A DNA stretch of 23,085 bases, from the NCBI GenBank assembly GCA_913056425.1, contig CAJXLR010000005.1, forward strand, positions 1-23,085. The letters are read 5' to 3'. Both the position numbers and the translations under genes were made by a program. The notes below the pieces were generated by a model, which saw only the letters and a program-made list of their open reading frames with translations, did no database searches and was not told the DNA's origin. Source of the stretch: an uncultured Bacteroidota bacterium. Lineage in GTDB: Bacteria > Bacteroidota > Bacteroidia > NS11-12g > UBA9320. Below, piece by piece: positions 14,947-22,475 of the stretch (position 1 is its first letter; each line of letters opens with the position of its first letter).

Positions 14947-16989
14947 TTACCAGATTTTTATTCGAGCAGTGTCTGACTTGCTCATCTTGGTGCCCGCGCA
15001 ACCAAAAGCTTCATCGAACTGAGGTAAATTAACCAATGGCCCGATTACACGTTGTTCTCCCGGTGAGTGCGGGTCGGTTAAAATTCGGTTTCGAAGTGCT
15101 TCATCACGGATGTTTCCTTTCCACACGTTCGCCCAACCTAGGAAGAATCGCTGCTGCCAGGTAAATCCATCCACCATTGGGTCTTCCTCGTTTTTCATCA
15201 CATCTTCTAATGCCATGTATGCAAGTGTAAGACCTCCCAAGTCTGCGATGTTTTCTCCCAGCGTCAGTTCGCCATTCACAAACTCACCCGGTAACACCTC
15301 GTAAGTGCTATACTGCTCCGCAAGCTTAGATGTAAGCTCCTTAAAGCGCTCTTCATCTTCTTTTGTCCACCAGTTGTTCTTGTTTCCATCCCAGTCGTAC
15401 TTAGCACCTTGGTCGTCAAATCCATGGCTAAACTCATGACCAATTACAGCTCCAATACCACCGTAGTTGATCGCGTGATCGAAGGTTGGATGAAAGAATG
15501 GTGGCTGTAAAATTCCCGCTGGGAATACAATCTCGTTGTTGGCTCTGCTGTAATAGGCATTCACCATTTGTGGTGTCATATACCACTCATCTCGATCTAC
15601 CGGTTTGCCCAGTTTACTTACCATATAATCATAGCGCCAAACACCCAAGTTGATGATGTTCTGCAAGTAATTATCCGCACTGATGTCCACTTGAGAATAA
15701 TCCTTCCATTTATCCGGATAACCGATTTTGTAAGTAAACGACTTAAGTTTCTTCATCGCTTTCTCCTTGGTAGAGTCGCCCATCCATGTAAGTCCCTGAA
15801 TGCTTCTCGCGTAAGCAGATCTTAGATTCTCAATTAGCTCTACCATGTAGTCTTTCGACTCCTTCGGGAAGTGTTTTTCAACAAAAAGCTTACCCAGTGG
15901 CTCACCTAAACTTCCATTAACGGTTTTAAGAATACGCTCTTGTCGAGGTCGCATTTCTTCTACACCGCGTATTTCTTTGCTGAAGAATTCAAAGGATGCT
16001 TTCTGGAAATTGTCGTCGATGTGATTTCCATACGCAGAGAAAAGGTGCCACTTCATATACGATTTCCAATCTGCTACCGAAATGGTTGGGAACAACGCAT
16101 CAAGTTCGGTGTAAAAAGATACAGGACCAACAACCAATTCTTCTGCGGCGCTCAAACCCATTTCACTTAGAATTGAAGCAACATCGATGTTGTCCAAATC
16201 AGAGTCAAATTTTTCAACCGTCATTTTGTTATAGGTCTTATCCGCATCTCGAAGGTCTTTTCTATCCCAGCTTATTTGTGCAATCTTGGTTTCCATCGCT
16301 AAAATGCGTTCACCTGCATTTTGCTCGTCGATGGTTGCCATAGAAAAGATCTTATTCACGTGCTCAACATACTTTTCGCGTATCGAAACGTACTTCTCTC
16401 CTTCCTTTAGGTAATATGATTTATCGCCCAAGGTTAGGCCACCCTGACTCGCACTTACTATGTGCTCATCACTATTCATGTCGTCCACTCCAACATAAAA
16501 TCCTATTGGTGAACCCACTCGGTATCGCTTGAGTTTAGCCATAGTTTTCTGAAGTGACACATAGTCTTCCACCGCATCGATTTCATCTAAGAAAGGCATC
16601 AACGCTTTGAATGAAGCAGCGTTTCGCCCGTTTGTGTCGAGTGCTGACAAGTAAAAATCTTTAATCAACTGAATGTTCGACCCTTTCTCCGGATTCTCAG
16701 CATTCAACGACTCATCCAAAATCTCTTGAATCTTAGCCTCATTGTCTTTCGCTAGGACATCAAAACTCATCCACCGACCTTCTGTACCCGGGATTTCGTT
16801 TTCTTTCTGCCAGTTACCAATCGCGTACTTATAAAAGTTGTCGCACGGTGCAATACTTGAATCAATGTTTGATAGCTCAAAAGCCACTGGTTTATTCTCC
16901 ATAGTCTCGTCTTGATTTTCGTTTGTGCTTGGCGATTTACATTGTGTAAGCAAAACCACTCCAAGCCCCATCAGTACAAGTTGTTTCAT
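14947..16989 (-). CDS. pepO: M13-family (neprilysin/PepO-type) zinc metallopeptidase, predicted lipoprotein
   Basis: A 680-residue peptidase of normal M13 length. The N-terminus MKQLVLMGLGVVLLTQC looks like a lipoprotein signal with C17 lipidated, though Gln just before the Cys is atypical. A Ser/Asn/Glu-rich linker follows. The M13 N-terminal domain begins at about residue 48 (CDNFYKYAIGNWQKENEIP). The catalytic domain has NAYYSRANNEIVFPAGIL, the zinc site H518-E519-F-S-H522, and E579 in GENIADLGG with D583. The protein ends in the family-typical I-W. M13 enzymes cut peptides rather than folded proteins, and this one should face the periplasm or the cell surface. It is transcribed alone: divergent from the small leader and protease on its left flank, and followed by a hairpin terminator. 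Confidence 0.92.
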   Translation of the reverse strand: MKQLVLMGLGVVLLTQCKSPSTNENQDETMENKPVAFELSNIDSSIAPCDNFYKYAIGNWQKENEIPGTEGRWMSFDVLAKDNEAKIQEILDESLNAENPEKGSNIQLIKDFYLSALDTNGRNAASFKALMPFLDEIDAVEDYVSLQKTMAKLKRYRVGSPIGFYVGVDDMNSDEHIVSASQGGLTLGDKSYYLKEGEKYVSIREKYVEHVNKIFSMATIDEQNAGERILAMETKIAQISWDRKDLRDADKTYNKMTVEKFDSDLDNIDVASILSEMGLSAAEELVVGPVSFYTELDALFPTISVADWKSYMKWHLFSAYGNHIDDNFQKASFEFFSKEIRGVEEMRPRQERILKTVNGSLGEPLGKLFVEKHFPKESKDYMVELIENLRSAYARSIQGLTWMGDSTKEKAMKKLKSFTYKIGYPDKWKDYSQVDISADNYLQNIINLGVWRYDYMVSKLGKPVDRDEWYMTPQMVNAYYSRANNEIVFPAGILQPPFFHPTFDHAINYGGIGAVIGHEFSHGFDDQGAKYDWDGNKNNWWTKEDEERFKELTSKLAEQYSTYEVLPGEFVNGELTLGENIADLGGLTLAYMALEDVMKNEEDPMVDGFTWQQRFFLGWANVWKGNIRDEALRNRILTDPHSPGEQRVIGPLVNLPQFDEAFGCAGTKMSKSDTARIKIW

Positions 16990-16993
16990 GTTT

Positions 16994-17001
16994 CAAAAAT
17001 T
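16994..17001 (-). promoter_or_regulatory. Likely -7 box of the M13 peptidase gene
   Basis: The minus strand reads AATTTTTG, a 5 of 6 match to the fixed bases of TAnnTTTG. It ends four bases before the ATG at 16989, the same spacing as at 7100 and 14883. It partly faces the divergent box at 17019-17026. Confidence 0.35.
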
Positions 17002-17018
17002 TCGCGCAAAATAGTCAA

Positions 17019-17026
17019 TATCTTTG
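17019..17026 (+). promoter_or_regulatory. -7 box driving the leader and S41 protease gene
   Basis: TATCTTTG, a full TAnnTTTG match. Transcription should start near 17030-17033, just at the ATG of the 27-codon ORF and about 130 bases upstream of the protease start. No convincing -33 TTTG was seen at the standard distance. Confidence 0.5.
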
Positions 17027-17031
17027 TCCTC

Positions 17032-17115
17032 ATGGCGGTTGGTCGTCCAGCACCACCTGAACATCGAAAAACGACGCAAGCAAATAATGGAACAGTCATC
17101 TTTACGTTTCTGTAA
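17032..17115 (+). CDS. Possible 27-residue leader peptide, uncertain
   Basis: A short frame (MAVGRPAPPEHRKTTQANNG..., 27 codons plus TAA) whose ATG sits five bases after a full -7 box, as if it were translated from a leaderless transcript. It ends inside the hairpin at 17099-17118. The peptide is basic and resembles nothing I know, and it has no signal peptide. It may be translated, act as a leader for the downstream protease gene, or be chance within a structured RNA. Confidence 0.25.
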   Translation: MAVGRPAPPEHRKTTQANNGTVIFTFL

Positions 17116-17132
17116 AGAGACGGACACGACCA
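17040..17132 (+). ncRNA. Possible structured leader or small RNA upstream of the S41 protease
   Basis: Two nested pairings are visible. TGGTCGTCC at 17040-17048 pairs with GGACACGACCA at 17122-17132 (nine pairs, a two-base bulge). Within it, TCTTTAC at 17099-17105 pairs with GTAAAGA at 17112-17118 around a 6-base loop. The closing stem is followed by ATTTACTTTTTG, U-rich as after an intrinsic terminator. The first base lies about ten bases after the predicted transcription start. This could be a short RNA, an attenuator, or a regulatory leader. It matches no RNA family I recognise. Confidence 0.3.
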
Positions 17133-17163
17133 TTTACTTTTTGCATTGTTCGTTAATAGTAGA

Positions 17164-19266
17164 ATGAAGAGCAGATTAATGAGAAATACGATAAAGACTT
17201 TAATGATTCTGGTTCCGGTAGCCTTGCTCAGTTGGGGCTTCTACCTGAAGAATCAAAACACCGGAGAGGATGTATTGCTCCGAGTGATAAAAGAAAACTT
17301 AGACTACATGCACTTTGCTCCATTGGAGATGGACAACGCAACGAGTGAGCGTGTTTTTGATCAGTACTTGAGCTTTATAGACGGAAGCAAGCGCTTCCTC
17401 ATGCAAGAAGACATCAAAAAACTTGAAGCTTACAAACAGCAAATAGACGATCAAACTCTCACGGGTTCGTATGAATTTTTCGACCTCAGCTTAGAGGTAT
17501 TAAATGCACGTATTGACATGTGCGAAGACTTTTACCAAGATATCCTTAAAAAGCCTTTTGATTATACGATTGACGAGACGGTTTCATTCGACGAAGATCA
17601 GCCTTATGCGAAAGATGAAGCCGATCTGAAAGAGCGCTGGAGAAAGTACCTTAAGTACAATGTGATGACTCGACTTGCAACTGCCGTTGATGTGGAAAAG
17701 GCCAAGACAAATGATTCAAGTAATGCGGAAACCATAAAGACAATGGAAGAACTCGAGCAGGAAGCTCGTGAAGGTGTGCTAAAAACACATGACGATTGGT
17801 TTGAGCGCATGCGAAAACTGGACCGAAAAGATCGACTATCGGCGTATGTTAATGCCATAACTACTTTGTACGATCCGCATACATCGTACTTCCCGCCTGC
17901 AGACAAAGAAAACTTCGATATTCGAATGAGCGGTCAGCTCGAAGGTATTGGAGCACAACTGCAAGAAAAGGACGGGTTTATCCGTGTGAATTCGATTGTC
18001 CCTGGGAGTCCTTCTGCGATGCAAGGGGAGCTGGGTGCGAACGATATCATCCTAAAAGTAGCCCAAGGAGATGGGGAGCCGGTAGACATCGTAAATGCTC
18101 GAATTGATGATGCCGTAAAGCTCATCCGAGGTAAGAAAGGAACTGAAGTGCGTCTCACGGTAAAGAAACCCGATGGAACGGTTAAGGTGATTCCTATTGT
18201 TCGTGATGTGGTTCAGCTTGAAGAGACCTACGCAAAATCTGTTATCATCCAAGATACCGACAACCATAAAGTTGGATATCTAAACTTACCAAGCTTTTAT
18301 GCCGACTTTAACGGAAACGGTGGTCGAACCAGCTGGAAAGATGTTCGAGATGAACTTAAAAAGCTGAATAAAGCCGGTGCAGAATCACTCATTTTTGATT
18401 TACGCGGTAACGGCGGTGGCTCATTGCAGGATGTAGTTCAAATCGCCGGACTGTTTATCGATAAAGGACCTGTTGTTCAGGTTAAAGCACGCAATTATCC
18501 ACCACGCATTTTGGAAGATGAAGATAAAGGTGTGCTTTGGGATAAACCGGTGGTTGTGATGGTAAACGAATTCAGCGCTTCAGCGAGTGAAATTCTTGCA
18601 GCAGCGCTTCAAGACTACGGTCGTGGTTTAATCGTTGGCTCACACACAACTCATGGAAAAGGAACCGTACAACAGTTCTTCGACTTAAATCGAAACCTCC
18701 GTGGAAGCGGTTTTCCTGATCTTGGAGCTATAAAAATCACCACTCAGAAATTCTACCGCATAAACGGAGATGCAACTCAGCTGCGTGGTGTAACTCCGGA
18801 TATTATATGGCCGGACAACTACACCTACATTCCAACCGGTGAAAAAGAGCAAGATAACTCCATGCCTTGGGATGAAATAGAAACTACGGATTACATCGAA
18901 GTTGCAGATAAGTCTTCGTTCCCCGCCGTTATCAAAGCAAGCAAAAAACGTATTGCGAATGACACCCTGTTTGTTGCCATAGATGAAAATGCCAAGCGTT
19001 GGAAAGCAGAGCGAGACAACGATGAGTACACGCTTAATTTAGAGTCTTATCGCAAAGAGCAGGAAGCAAAGAAAGCTCAAAACGAAGCATACAAGGAACT
19101 ATTTAAGCCATACCAAGATATGCGAATTACCGGTTTGGAAGATGACTTAAAAGAAATGGAATCGGACACCACGAAGATGAAACGAGCAAAGGATCGGTAT
19201 AAAGCCTTGAAAAAGGATATTTACTTACACGAGACTTTGCAAATAGCAGAAGACTTGGCAGCTTAA
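17164..19266 (+). CDS. prc: Carboxy-terminal processing (tail-specific) protease, S41 family, Prc/Tsp type
   Basis: A 700-residue periplasmic serine protease. I start at the ATG at 17164. An in-frame TTG at 17146 adds six residues with no clear support. The N-terminal segment MKSRLMRNTIKTLMILVPVALLSWGF is a signal anchor. An all-alpha Tsp N-terminal domain follows (FDQYLSFIDGSKRFLMQEDI). A PDZ domain lies at about residues 255-345 (GIGAQLQEKDGFIRVNSIVP). The S41 core has the Ser/Lys dyad S473 (in NEFSASASEIL) and K499 (in THGKGTVQQ), with D484 between. The charged, helix-rich tail (about 570-700) corresponds to the C-terminal Prc extension. Family members degrade or trim periplasmic proteins from the C-terminus, often in envelope or peptidoglycan maintenance. 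Prc is classically compared with partner lipoprotein NlpI, not seen here. The next gene starts two bases after its stop. Confidence 0.92.
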   Translation: MKSRLMRNTIKTLMILVPVALLSWGFYLKNQNTGEDVLLRVIKENLDYMHFAPLEMDNATSERVFDQYLSFIDGSKRFLMQEDIKKLEAYKQQIDDQTLTGSYEFFDLSLEVLNARIDMCEDFYQDILKKPFDYTIDETVSFDEDQPYAKDEADLKERWRKYLKYNVMTRLATAVDVEKAKTNDSSNAETIKTMEELEQEAREGVLKTHDDWFERMRKLDRKDRLSAYVNAITTLYDPHTSYFPPADKENFDIRMSGQLEGIGAQLQEKDGFIRVNSIVPGSPSAMQGELGANDIILKVAQGDGEPVDIVNARIDDAVKLIRGKKGTEVRLTVKKPDGTVKVIPIVRDVVQLEETYAKSVIIQDTDNHKVGYLNLPSFYADFNGNGGRTSWKDVRDELKKLNKAGAESLIFDLRGNGGGSLQDVVQIAGLFIDKGPVVQVKARNYPPRILEDEDKGVLWDKPVVVMVNEFSASASEILAAALQDYGRGLIVGSHTTHGKGTVQQFFDLNRNLRGSGFPDLGAIKITTQKFYRINGDATQLRGVTPDIIWPDNYTYIPTGEKEQDNSMPWDEIETTDYIEVADKSSFPAVIKASKKRIANDTLFVAIDENAKRWKAERDNDEYTLNLESYRKEQEAKKAQNEAYKELFKPYQDMRITGLEDDLKEMESDTTKMKRAKDRYKALKKDIYLHETLQIAEDLAA

Positions 19267-19267
19267 A

Positions 19268-19969
19268 ATGTCGAAAGGGCGATTGTTTTTGATTCCCGGT
19301 TTTTTGGGAAATTTTGATTCAAGCTTGATGTCTCCACACAGCTTGGAGATTATTCATGCACTGGATGAATTCATCGTTGAAAACGAAAAGCCTGCACGTG
19401 CTGTACTTAAGGCGAGTGGTACACCAATTCATCAAAACGATTTTACGTTTCACCTGATGGGAAAACACTCTGATCCAGCGGATTACGCTTCCTATTTACG
19501 GAGTTGTAAAAATGGAAAGGACGTTGGGTTGTTGTCGGATGCAGGCCTACCCTGTGTAGCAGATCCTGGTTTTGAAATTGTCCGTTTAGCGCATAAAAAT
19601 GAAATAGAAGTGGTTCCGTTAATTGGCATGTCTTCTATAATGCTTACGCTAATGGCTTCTGGTTTTAACGGCCAATCGTTCAAGTTCCATGGTTATTTGC
19701 CACACGATGAACAGCGGAAAAAGAAAATCTTGAAGCAGGCTGCGAGTGATGTTAAACGGAACGAAACTCAAATCTTTATTGAGACGCCGTATCGAAACGG
19801 AGCCTTCATCAAAACCTTACAAAACCACTTCCAAACCGATGCTCTGTTGTGCGTTGGTGTTGATATAACCATGGAAACACAGTCGGTGGTTACGCGTCAA
19901 CTGAAAGACTGGACCCAACATGCATCAGAACTGCATAAGCGACCTGCAGTCTTTATTCTAGGCTTGTAA
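19268..19969 (+). CDS. SAM-dependent methyltransferase, RsmI-like (tetrapyrrole-methylase fold)
   Basis: A 233-residue protein with the tetrapyrrole-methylase fold. The N-terminus GRLFLIPGFLGN, the block D91-AGLPCVADPG-F, the region PLIGMSSIMLTLMASGFNGQSFKFHGYLP, and QIFIETPYRNG all match the RsmI/YraL group. RsmI 2'-O-methylates 16S rRNA C1402. Bacteroidota often carry a shorter paralogue of this kind, and this 233-residue form lacks the C-terminal extension of classical RsmI. The rRNA target is therefore an inference. Its ATG is two bases after the protease stop, so the two are co-transcribed. Confidence 0.82.
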   Translation: MSKGRLFLIPGFLGNFDSSLMSPHSLEIIHALDEFIVENEKPARAVLKASGTPIHQNDFTFHLMGKHSDPADYASYLRSCKNGKDVGLLSDAGLPCVADPGFEIVRLAHKNEIEVVPLIGMSSIMLTLMASGFNGQSFKFHGYLPHDEQRKKKILKQAASDVKRNETQIFIETPYRNGAFIKTLQNHFQTDALLCVGVDITMETQSVVTRQLKDWTQHASELHKRPAVFILGL

Positions 19970-19980
19970 GTTTGGGCTTA

Positions 19981-19988
19981 TATCTTTG
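19981..19988 (+). promoter_or_regulatory. -7 box for pyrF
   Basis: TATCTTTG, full TAnnTTTG match, 15 bases before the GTG start at 20004, giving a leader of roughly ten bases. A TTG lies 14 bases upstream of the box, closer than usual for a -33 element. The box contains the TTG that would otherwise look like an upstream start codon. Confidence 0.45.
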
Positions 19989-20003
19989 CCGAAAGCATTT
20001 TCC

Positions 20004-20801
20004 GTGGACATAAAAAAACTCATCACCGAGATTAATCAGAAGCAAAGTTTCCTATGTGTTGGTCTGGACACAGATATTGAGAGACTTCCGCACCACATGC
20101 CTAAAACCACAGAGTCCATCTTGGACTTTAACAAGGCAATTATTGAAGCCACGAAAGACAAAGCCGTTTCATACAAAATAAATACGGCGTTCTACGAGCA
20201 ATATGGCGCAGACGGATGGTCAATTATGGAAGAAAGTCTGAACGCAATCCCACAGAACTGCTTCACCATAGCCGATGCTAAGCGGGGTGATATTGGTAAC
20301 ACCGGTAAGATGTATGCGAAAGCCTTCCTTCAGAACATGGATTTTGACAGCATTACGGTGAGTCCATACATGGGCAGAGACTCCGTTGAACCATTTATGG
20401 AATATGGTAAGGTAGTAATCGTTTTGGGACTCACGTCCAATCCGGGTAGCCAGGATTTTCAGCATCTTTTAGTAGGTGAAGAAAAGCTCTACCAGGATGT
20501 AATACGGAAGGTGGCACAATGGGGCACCGAGGAGAATCTAATGTTTGTGGTTGGAGCAACCCAAGCAGAAAGATTGACCGATATTCGATCTATTGTTCCA
20601 AATCACTTCTTGCTTGTTCCGGGAGTTGGTAAACAGGGCGGAAGCCTTGCCGATGTTGCGACTTACGGCAAAAACAGCCACACAGGATTGCTTGTCAACT
20701 CGAGTAGAGGAATCATTTATGCCTCCTCAAATGAGGACTTTGCCGAGGCTGCCGGCCTCGAAGCATCCAAACTTCAATCTGAGATGGCTTCTTACCTTTG
20801 A
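20004..20801 (+). CDS. pyrF: Orotidine 5'-phosphate decarboxylase (type 2)
   Basis: A 265-residue cytoplasmic enzyme. It decarboxylates OMP to UMP, the last step of pyrimidine synthesis. I start at GTG 20004 (MDIKKLITEINQKQSFLCVGLDTD), which fits homologues. An upstream TTG at 19986 lies inside the promoter box and adds KAFSV-type residues without family support. The substrate-binding lysine is K58 (VSYKINTAFYEQYG). The catalytic D91-A-K93-R-G-D96 stands in FTIADAKRGDIGNTG. PGVGKQGGSLADV at about 205-217 and LLVNSSRGIIYAS are the phosphate-binding loops of the Bacteroidota and proteobacterial type-2 enzyme. It probably has its own promoter although it follows the methyltransferase closely. 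Confidence 0.93.
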   Translation: MDIKKLITEINQKQSFLCVGLDTDIERLPHHMPKTTESILDFNKAIIEATKDKAVSYKINTAFYEQYGADGWSIMEESLNAIPQNCFTIADAKRGDIGNTGKMYAKAFLQNMDFDSITVSPYMGRDSVEPFMEYGKVVIVLGLTSNPGSQDFQHLLVGEEKLYQDVIRKVAQWGTEENLMFVVGATQAERLTDIRSIVPNHFLLVPGVGKQGGSLADVATYGKNSHTGLLVNSSRGIIYASSNEDFAEAAGLEASKLQSEMASYL

Positions 20802-20816
20802 GGTTAAGAACCAAAC

Positions 20817-22091
20817 ATGAAAGAACACTTGCTACACTATGTGTGGAAGAGTGCCCTTTTTAATACGACTCATCTCAAAACCACAGACGGACGTCCAATT
20901 CAGTTAATCCGTCGAGGTTTCATCAATACTGATGGTGGACCGGATTTTAGTAATGCACGAATTCGAATTGGCGGACAATTGTGGATTGGCAATGTTGAAA
21001 TACACATTTCGGATGTAGATTGGAAAGGGCACGGCCATCACAATGACACCGTTTATGACACTACTATTCTTCACGTAGTGTACGAACACCGCGTAGACGT
21101 ATTCCGCACAGACGGAAGTAAAATCCCTGTGCTGGAACTGAAAAACCGAATCAACTCAAAGGTGCTGAACAGGTATCAGTTTCTTCAATCGCACACATCA
21201 AAAATTCCGTGTGCATCAACGGATTTAACGCTTTCCAAACCAATTGTGACCATGCAATTTGAACGAATGGCAGTCGAGCGATTGAAAGATAAGTCAGTGC
21301 ACATCCGAGCGCTCCACAAATTGACCAATTCCGATATAGAACGGTGCTTTTTAATCCTACTTTTTGAATCGTTTGGTATGCGGGTTAATCGTTTACCTAT
21401 GGGTTTACTTGGCCGAAAAATAGATCTGCGCATCCTGGCTCGGCATCATAACAAAACGCTACTTATCGAAGCCTATTTGTTCGGTATGGCCGGAATGCTT
21501 CACTCGGAGTATCAAGATGCCTACCCAAATCGCTTAAGGAAAGAGTTTAACTACCTCCAACACAAGTATGAACTTAGTTCTATTGACCCAAGTACCTGGA
21601 AGTTTTTACGGCTTCGGCCACCAAATTTCCCAACCTTACGACTTGCCCAACTCGCTGCGCTACTGGCACAAAAATCCCAACTATTCGAACAGCTTACGAG
21701 CTGCACCAGACATGACGAAGTTGGAAACATCTTAACCGTTGAAACTTCGCCGTATTGGAAGGAACACTACACGTTTGACAAGCCAACACGAAAGACTGCT
21801 TGTCGAATTGGTGAACAGTTGGTTGACGTGGTTATTTTGAACACCATCGCACCCATCATGTACTTTTATGGCCAACTCAACTCGCTTCCAAACTGGACGG
21901 ATCGCGCGTTGGACTTACTCGCAAGTGTTAAACCCGAAAACAATAGGGTTACACGCCGTTTCACCGATGTTGGGTTTGAGGTTAACAATGGTCTTGCGAG
22001 CCAAGGAGCTTTGCAATTGCACAACAAATACTGTACTTTTAAACGCTGTCTGGAGTGCCAGATTGGTCACGAAGTTTTAAAGAGAGCATGA
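20817..22091 (+). CDS. DUF2851-family protein, possible metal-dependent nuclease-like fold
   Basis: A 424-residue protein of the Bacteroidota-typical DUF2851 family, function not established. Conserved blocks: GGPDFSNARIRI (D43), WIGNVEIHISDVDW (E61, H63, D68), and the His/Asp stretch GHGHHNDTVYD (H72-D77). The order PD...ExH recalls the PD-(D/E)XK nuclease core, but I cannot confirm the fold. Near the C-terminus YCTFKRCLECQIGHEVL carries C406, C411 and C414 (C-x4-C-x2-C), a likely metal site. The start is 15 bases after the pyrF stop, and the stop overlaps the PspC-like gene (ATGA, 22088-22091). The enzyme idea is inference; the family assignment is firmer. Confidence 0.82.
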   Translation: MKEHLLHYVWKSALFNTTHLKTTDGRPIQLIRRGFINTDGGPDFSNARIRIGGQLWIGNVEIHISDVDWKGHGHHNDTVYDTTILHVVYEHRVDVFRTDGSKIPVLELKNRINSKVLNRYQFLQSHTSKIPCASTDLTLSKPIVTMQFERMAVERLKDKSVHIRALHKLTNSDIERCFLILLFESFGMRVNRLPMGLLGRKIDLRILARHHNKTLLIEAYLFGMAGMLHSEYQDAYPNRLRKEFNYLQHKYELSSIDPSTWKFLRLRPPNFPTLRLAQLAALLAQKSQLFEQLTSCTRHDEVGNILTVETSPYWKEHYTFDKPTRKTACRIGEQLVDVVILNTIAPIMYFYGQLNSLPNWTDRALDLLASVKPENNRVTRRFTDVGFEVNNGLASQGALQLHNKYCTFKRCLECQIGHEVLKRA

Positions 22092-22321
22092 AACAACGCT
22101 TAATCAATACGTGGAAGTTTATCATTGAGCAACGATTCTTTGGAGTATCTGCGTACGTAGGTCAAAAGCTCGGAATGAGCGACTCCAGAATCCGTTTGTA
22201 CTTCATCTATTTGTCGTTTATCACACTTGGCTCTCCGGTTCTTCTCTATTTATTCATTGCTTTTTGGATGGAGATTCGAAATAGCTTCGGAAGGTCACGC
22301 CGTTCTGTTTGGGATTTGTGA
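22088..22321 (+). CDS. PspC-domain small membrane protein
   Basis: A 77-residue protein starting at the ATG that overlaps the DUF2851 stop (ATGA). A longer frame from 22055 lies wholly within DUF2851 coding sequence and is not needed. The sequence FFGVSAYVGQKLGMSDSRIRLYFIYLSFITLGSPVLLYLFIAFW matches the PspC pattern: a short amphipathic start, then a transmembrane helix at about 37-60. PspC proteins sit in the inner membrane and are linked to the phage-shock envelope-stress response in some bacteria. No pspA or pspB is present here. Translation is coupled to DUF2851, a pairing that suggests a shared membrane-proximal role. Confidence 0.8.
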   Translation: MKQRLINTWKFIIEQRFFGVSAYVGQKLGMSDSRIRLYFIYLSFITLGSPVLLYLFIAFWMEIRNSFGRSRRSVWDL

Positions 22322-22374
22322 TTCGTATTCTCCTCATTTACAATGCGTTTAGCCCTGTAGTGGAATAAGGTCAT

Positions 22375-22390
22375 CCCAATTTCTGTTGGG
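22375..22390 (+). terminator. Weak stem-loop after the PspC-like gene
   Basis: CCCAA and TTGGG pair around the 6-base loop TTTCTG, 53 bases after the PspC-like stop. No T-run follows on the plus strand, so a role as terminator is doubtful. It is the only inverted repeat I found in this 154-base gap. Confidence 0.25.
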
Positions 22391-22409
22391 TAAAACACTG
22401 CATCAGAAA

Positions 22410-22475
22410 AAACCTTAAAAAAAAATCAAAAAAGTATACTTGGTGGTGCAACCTTTTGCGACTTGTAGAGACTAA
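22410..22475 (+). promoter_or_regulatory. A-rich tract and possible ECF-type promoter before the sigma gene
   Basis: Positions 22410-22435 are almost all A. Next come TGCAACC at 22447-22453 and GTAGAG at 22465-22470, six bases before the ATG. The AAC plus GT pairing resembles ECF-type -35 and -10 elements. The spacing of about 12 bases between AAC and GTA is shorter than the roughly 16-17 of the well-known RpoE-type promoters. Autoregulation by the sigma factor is possible but not shown. Confidence 0.3.

Noticed and set aside
16912..17115. 67-codon frame covering the short leader ORF with an N-terminal extension
   Set aside because: Its first half is antisense to the M13 gene start and lies upstream of the -7 box at 17019, so it would not be in that transcript. 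Only the last 27 codons were kept, as uncertain.
17146..17163. TTG start adding six residues to the S41 protease
   Set aside because: The ATG at 17164 gives a normal basic N-region and signal anchor. No support for the TTG.
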